Shown here: piece after piece, positions 60,464 to 64,000 of the stretch
Numbering within the stretch: the first letter of the stretch is position 1
Layout: each line of letters starts with the position of its first letter
Assembly (NCBI GenBank): GCA_040766665.1
Contig: JAXGQD010000001.1
Coordinates: 186,001-250,000 of the forward strand
Direction: 5' to 3'
Length of the DNA stretch: 64,000 nucleotides
Source: JAXGQD01 sp040766665
GTDB taxonomy: Bacteria; Bacillota; Clostridia; Saccharofermentanales; Fastidiosipilaceae
Notes under the pieces: model-generated
What the model was told of the DNA's origin: nothing
Seen by the model: only the letters and a program-made list of their open reading frames with translations
Databases searched by the model: none
Position numbers and translations under genes: made by a program

Positions 60464-60496
60464 TGGCAAAATCCAAGCCGTGGCTTGTTTTGCCAT
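60464..60496 (+). promoter_or_regulatory. Strong leader hairpin built from an inverted GGCAAAA/TTTTGCC pair
   Basis: ATGGCAAAA at 60464-60472 and TTTTGCCAT at 60488-60496 pair fully, and CAAGCC with GGCTTG continues the stem inside. The hairpin is at the very 5' end of the predicted transcript and a few bases before the AAAGGGGAAG ribosome binding site. Confidence 0.6.
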
Positions 60497-60512
60497 AGAA
60501 AAGGGGAAGATT

Positions 60513-61934
60513 ATGGGCTCACGCCAAAAAATGGAAAATTTCAAGCCTGCAGCGCAGCGCCAATCTGCCACACTTGATTATGTCCGCAATCTGCTTGATG
60601 CTGAGAGCTTTGTCGAACAGGACAGTTACCTGAGCAGTAGCGGCACGGCGCTCTTTGCGCGCGAAGCAGTAGCGGGCGACGGTTTAGTCAGCGGTTACGG
60701 TAGCATCGCAGGTCAGCCGGTTTACCTCGCCGCTCAAGACAGAACGGTATTTAAAGGTGCAGTGGGGAAAATTCATGCTGAAAAGTTCGCCAGGGCTTGC
60801 GAGCAGGCCACGGCCGCGGGCTATCCATTCATTGCGGTGCTCGATTCCGGTGGTGTGCGTGCGGAAGAAGGTTTGCTGGCATTGCATGGCCTTTCCTCCA
60901 TCTTGATTGCAATGAAGAATGCGGCGTATCTTATTCCGCTGCTTGTTATCGTCAAAGGCCCGTTAGCCGGGGCGCTGAGCATGGCGCTTAATTTTGCCTC
61001 CGCGGTCATCATTGCGGGTGATGAGGGCGGGGTCTTTTTACAGGGGCCCGGCGTCACCCTCGCCACTGAGGATTCGGAACTGCAGCCCCGAGATTTGGGC
61101 GGTGCAGACGTCTTGGCGCGCAGAAGTGGCAACGTCAGCCTGAAGGCCAAAGACGCCGCGGACGCCGCAGCGCTTTTGAAAAAACTGCTTTCCTATCGCC
61201 TGCCCCAGGGTGAGTGGAGCGATGACCCGAACCGCAGCGCCACGGCTCTCAATGAAATGGCCGCCAATCTTGATAGCGGCGTGCGGATGCAGGACGTGCT
61301 GGAGGCGGTCTTTGATTCGGGTAGCCTTTTGCCTACCTATGTAGACTACGCCACGGAACTCTATTGCGCCTTTGCCCGTATTGCAGGAAGACCGGTGGCC
61401 GTGCTGGCACAAGACGGCAAGGCACTTGGCTTGGCCTCGGCAGCGAAACTGCAGCGCTTTCTACGTCTGGCTGAAGACTTTACTCTGCCTTTGCTGAGTT
61501 TCACCCATGGTAGCGGGTTTGTTTCCGGCAGTGCCGCGGAACAGGAGGGCGTGGCGATTACAGCCGCCGAACTCTGTGAAGCCTTCATGAACTATGCTCA
61601 GCCACGTATCAATATCTATATTGGCAAAGCACACGGCATTCATCTCTTGAGCTTTAACAGCAAATATCTGGGTTGCGACTATGCCTATGCCTGGCCCACC
61701 GCCGAATTGGGCCTGCTCAACGCCGACCAAGCCCTGGCTTTGTTCGGTGCGAAAGATTTGGAGGCCAGTAGCGACCCGATTGGTGAACGCCCCCGTCTTT
61801 TAGAGCGTTACAGTGAGCAATACAATGCGCTCAGTGATGCAACTGCTGCGGGACTCATTGATGAGATTATCATGCCAGAAGCCACCCGACCTTATATATA
61901 TCAAGCCCTACAAGCCTTGGGCGCAGCCGACTAA
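60513..61934 (+). CDS. Carboxyltransferase subunit of a biotin-dependent enzyme (12S/PccB-like)
   Basis: This 473-residue protein has two crotonase-like halves as in acyl-CoA carboxyltransferases. The first holds VLDSGGVRAEEGL and VKGPLAGALSMAL; the second ends with CDYAYAWPTAELGLL, a clear family signature. It is rather divergent. By analogy with the transcarboxylase 12S subunit it would pass CO2 between biotin and an acyl-CoA. I use the ATG at 60513 after AAAAGGGGAAG; the longer frame from 60447 crosses the leader hairpin. Biotin carrier and OadA-like genes follow. Confidence 0.8.
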   Translation: MGSRQKMENFKPAAQRQSATLDYVRNLLDAESFVEQDSYLSSSGTALFAREAVAGDGLVSGYGSIAGQPVYLAAQDRTVFKGAVGKIHAEKFARACEQATAAGYPFIAVLDSGGVRAEEGLLALHGLSSILIAMKNAAYLIPLLVIVKGPLAGALSMALNFASAVIIAGDEGGVFLQGPGVTLATEDSELQPRDLGGADVLARRSGNVSLKAKDAADAAALLKKLLSYRLPQGEWSDDPNRSATALNEMAANLDSGVRMQDVLEAVFDSGSLLPTYVDYATELYCAFARIAGRPVAVLAQDGKALGLASAAKLQRFLRLAEDFTLPLLSFTHGSGFVSGSAAEQEGVAITAAELCEAFMNYAQPRINIYIGKAHGIHLLSFNSKYLGCDYAYAWPTAELGLLNADQALALFGAKDLEASSDPIGERPRLLERYSEQYNALSDATAAGLIDEIIMPEATRPYIYQALQALGAAD

Positions 61935-61968
61935 ACAAGCGATGACGCGCATCACATAGGAGGATTCT

Positions 61969-62391
61969 ATGAAGAACTATAAAATTACAGTTAATGGCAA
62001 AACATACCAAGTCGAAGTCGAAGAGACCGCCGCTCCTGTACAAAGCAGCGCCGCTCCCGTGCCCGCAGCAGCCCCCGCTGCTCCTGCGACAAGCTCTGCC
62101 GCAGCGCCTGCACCGGAAGCCCCTGCCAGCACTGCCGCCGCAGCTCCGACTGAGGCAGCCGTTGCAGCCGCCGGCGCTACGGCCGTACGCGCACCGATGC
62201 CCGGTACCATCCTGGACGTCAAAGTAAGTCTAGGACAGGAAGTAGCGGCCAACACCGTTCTTTGCATACTCGAGGCCATGAAAATGGAGAATGAGATTGT
62301 CTTCCCCAAAGCCGGTAAAGTCGTGCAGGTTGAAGTGAGCAACGGTAAAACCGTCAACGCCGGAGACCTGCTCTTTAGTATTGAGGAATAA
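61969..62391 (+). CDS. Biotin carboxyl carrier protein
   Basis: This 140-residue protein has a short N-terminal beta segment (KNYKITVNGKTYQVEVEE), an Ala/Pro-rich flexible linker of about 45 residues, and a biotinyl domain from about residue 70 with the biotin site AMKM in ILEAMKMENEI. It resembles the 1.3S subunit of transcarboxylase and the gamma/biotin subunits of sodium-pumping decarboxylases. AGGAGG precedes the ATG. It sits between the two carboxyltransferase genes, 4 bases before the next. Confidence 0.93.
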   Translation: MKNYKITVNGKTYQVEVEETAAPVQSSAAPVPAAAPAAPATSSAAAPAPEAPASTAAAAPTEAAVAAAGATAVRAPMPGTILDVKVSLGQEVAANTVLCILEAMKMENEIVFPKAGKVVQVEVSNGKTVNAGDLLFSIEE

Positions 62392-62394
62392 AGC

Positions 62395-63792
62395 ATGTCA
62401 AAATTAAAAATTACCGAGACCATTTTACGTGATGCGCATCAATCCCTGATTGCCACCCGTATGAGCTTCAAGGAGATGGAGCCCGCTCTGCCGCTCTTAG
62501 ACGAGATTGGTTACAACGCACTCGAGTGCTGGGGAGGAGCCACTTTCGATGCCTGTGTCCGATTTCTCAATGAAGATCCTTGGGAAAGACTGCGCAAGAT
62601 AAAAAAAGCTTGTCCTAAAACACCCTTGCAGATGCTGCTCCGCGGCCAGAATTTACTGGGTTATCGTCATTATGCCGATGATATGGTGGACGAATTTGTC
62701 GCAAAATCCGTGGAAAACGGCATTGACATCATCCGTATTTTTGACGCTTTGAATGATTATCGCAATATCGAGCGTGCTGTGAATGCTACCCTAAAAGCAG
62801 GTGCACATGCTCAGGGTTGTATTTCTTTTACCAGCAGCCCTTACCATTCTTTGGATAAGTTTGCCGAAGACTGTCTGACCTTGAAAAACATGGGTGTACA
62901 ATCGCTCTGTATTAAAGACATGGCTGGACTGCTCAAGCCTTTTGAAGCTGCTGAACTGGTCGCCGCCATAAAGGAAAAGGTTGATTTGCCGCTGGAACTG
63001 CACACGCACTATACCACCGGTATGGGTTCCATGTCTTATCTCATGGCTGTCGGTGCAGGTGTTGACATCGTCGATACGGCCCTGAGCCCCTTGGCCATGG
63101 GCACTTCACAACCTCCTACGGAGCCTATAGTTGCTGCATTGCAAGGTACCCAATACGATACGGGTTTAGACCTGAAAAAACTCAGCGAAGCGGCGTCTTA
63201 TTTCCGTACTTTGCGCGAAAAATACCTCGAAAGCGGACAGCTCAACACCAAAGTGATGGGCGTTGATATTAATGCATTGCGTTATCAGGTGCCGGGCGGT
63301 ATGCTTTCGAACTTGGTCTCACAGCTGGCTCAGGCCGGTAAGTCCGAGCAGCTCGAAGAAGTCTTGCAGGAAGTCCCGCGTGTACGTAAAGATTTTGGTT
63401 ATCCTCCGCTGGTTACACCTTCCTCGCAGATTGTCGGTACACAGGCGGTGATGAATGTGGTCACCGGTGAACGATATAAGATGGTCCCGAACGAGTCTAA
63501 AGACATCCTCAGAGGAAAGTATGGCCGTACACCTGCGCCTATTGACCCAGAATTTATTAAACAAGTCCTCGGTGATGAAGTGCCTATTACACAGCGCCCC
63601 GCCGATCTCTTGGAACCGGAGCTGGAGCGCGTTAGAAAAGAAGCCGCACGCTATATCGAGAGCGAAGAAGATGTCTTGACCTATGCCATGTTCCCGCAGG
63701 TGGCGGAGAAGTTCTTTCAGAAACGCTTGGAGAAAAAACATGGATTAGACGATACGGCAGGCAGCATTGCGGAAGCGGTTGTCCCGGTATGA
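62395..63792 (+). CDS. Oxaloacetate decarboxylase alpha / transcarboxylase 5S-like subunit
   Basis: This 465-residue protein is the carboxyltransferase part of the oxaloacetate/pyruvate family. LRDAHQSLIATRM at the start, LRGQNLLGYRHYADD, KDMAGLLKP and HTHYTTGMGS are its signatures; the Asp of LRDAHQS and the two His of HTH should bind the metal. The biotin domain found in full-length OadA is missing, and is supplied by the carrier encoded just before. The PYC_OADA C-terminal domain ends near residue 440. The next gene overlaps by ATGA. Confidence 0.92.
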   Translation: MSKLKITETILRDAHQSLIATRMSFKEMEPALPLLDEIGYNALECWGGATFDACVRFLNEDPWERLRKIKKACPKTPLQMLLRGQNLLGYRHYADDMVDEFVAKSVENGIDIIRIFDALNDYRNIERAVNATLKAGAHAQGCISFTSSPYHSLDKFAEDCLTLKNMGVQSLCIKDMAGLLKPFEAAELVAAIKEKVDLPLELHTHYTTGMGSMSYLMAVGAGVDIVDTALSPLAMGTSQPPTEPIVAALQGTQYDTGLDLKKLSEAASYFRTLREKYLESGQLNTKVMGVDINALRYQVPGGMLSNLVSQLAQAGKSEQLEEVLQEVPRVRKDFGYPPLVTPSSQIVGTQAVMNVVTGERYKMVPNESKDILRGKYGRTPAPIDPEFIKQVLGDEVPITQRPADLLEPELERVRKEAARYIESEEDVLTYAMFPQVAEKFFQKRLEKKHGLDDTAGSIAEAVVPV

Positions 63793-64000
63793 GTGAAATG
63801 GATTATCGGACAGCCCAAGGTGATATGACGAAGCACACAGCGGAAACAAACCGCGAAAGCACCCCACAAGCGGCCTCGGACTACGACGGTCGCAGTAAAA
63901 CGGTGGCGGTTGCTGCAATCCGCATCGCCTTGAGTGCCAGTCGCGAAGATGAAAAGAAGCTCTGTCGCTTATTTTCTGAAGACGGTATCTTGTGCGACGC
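63789..64000 (+). CDS. Unidentified protein, start only (cut by window edge)
   Basis: An ATG overlapping the stop of the OadA-like gene opens a frame to the end of the window. It encodes a polar start of about 38 residues and then SKTVAVAAIRIALSASREDE and KKLCRLFSEDG. I do not recognise it. Overlap and order suggest a role linked to the decarboxylase or transcarboxylase, but it lacks the membrane helix expected at the start of OadG. Confidence 0.6.
   Translation, partial: MSEMDYRTAQGDMTKHTAETNRESTPQAASDYDGRSKTVAVAAIRIALSASREDEKKLCRLFSEDGILCD

Overview
The window reads as chromosomal DNA of a Gram-positive, low-to-mid GC Firmicute, most likely a member of the Clostridia. Evidence: the S10-spc-alpha ribosomal order with adk, map, a KOW protein, infA and rpmJ; a four-cysteine S14; a zinc-type adenylate kinase; an ileS T-box leader; an ECF transporter module; ScpAB; FtsEX with coiled-coil M23 hydrolases; strong GGAGG ribosome binding sites; and several TTG starts. 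Base composition looks close to half GC. I cannot name genus or species.

Layout. 1-7035 (+): nucleoside kinase, metA, aldo/keto reductase, NAD(P)HX repair enzyme, alanine racemase and a GNAT acetyltransferase. 7392-11582 (-): arginine operon argC-argB-argD-argF, without argJ and with an apparent frameshift at the start of argB. 11990-14437 (+): an orphan sugar-importer type ABC ATPase and a PucR/CdaR-like regulator, each with a terminator. 15118-22658 (+): cell envelope block ftsE-ftsX-M23 hydrolase-ctpA-hslO-second M23 hydrolase. 22659-24245: a 1.6 kb gene-free, repeat-rich stretch ending in a strong promoter and a long leader. 24246-39780 (+): the ribosomal protein, secY and rpoA superoperon; rpsD is missing from its usual place. 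39907-43528: ECF transporter (two ATPases fused in one protein, then EcfT) and truA. 43518-52294: pncB, cyclophilin, fucU-type mutarotase, metG, tatD, a lipoprotein, a membrane-anchored GH25 muramidase, a CarD-like regulator and an MgtC-like protein. About 52417-54000: an IS110/IS1111-type insertion sequence. 54272-57922: promoter, T-box and ileS. 57981-60312: site-2 protease, scpA, scpB. 60513-64000: a transcarboxylase/decarboxylase-like cassette (carboxyltransferase, biotin carrier, OadA/5S-like subunit) and the start of one more gene.

Most striking observations. (1) The region 3' of the IS transposase can fold like a bridge RNA (seekRNA). One internal loop carries 8 nt identical to the left target flank and 9 nt complementary to the right target flank, and the rebuilt empty site is a member of a repeat family found elsewhere in the window. 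(2) A short word, TTTTGCC/GGCAAAA, occurs more than 20 times in the small amount of intergenic DNA, often as inverted pairs, which resembles an uptake-signal or other iterated functional word. (3) At least four further intergenic repeat families occur. All structures and counts were worked out by eye.
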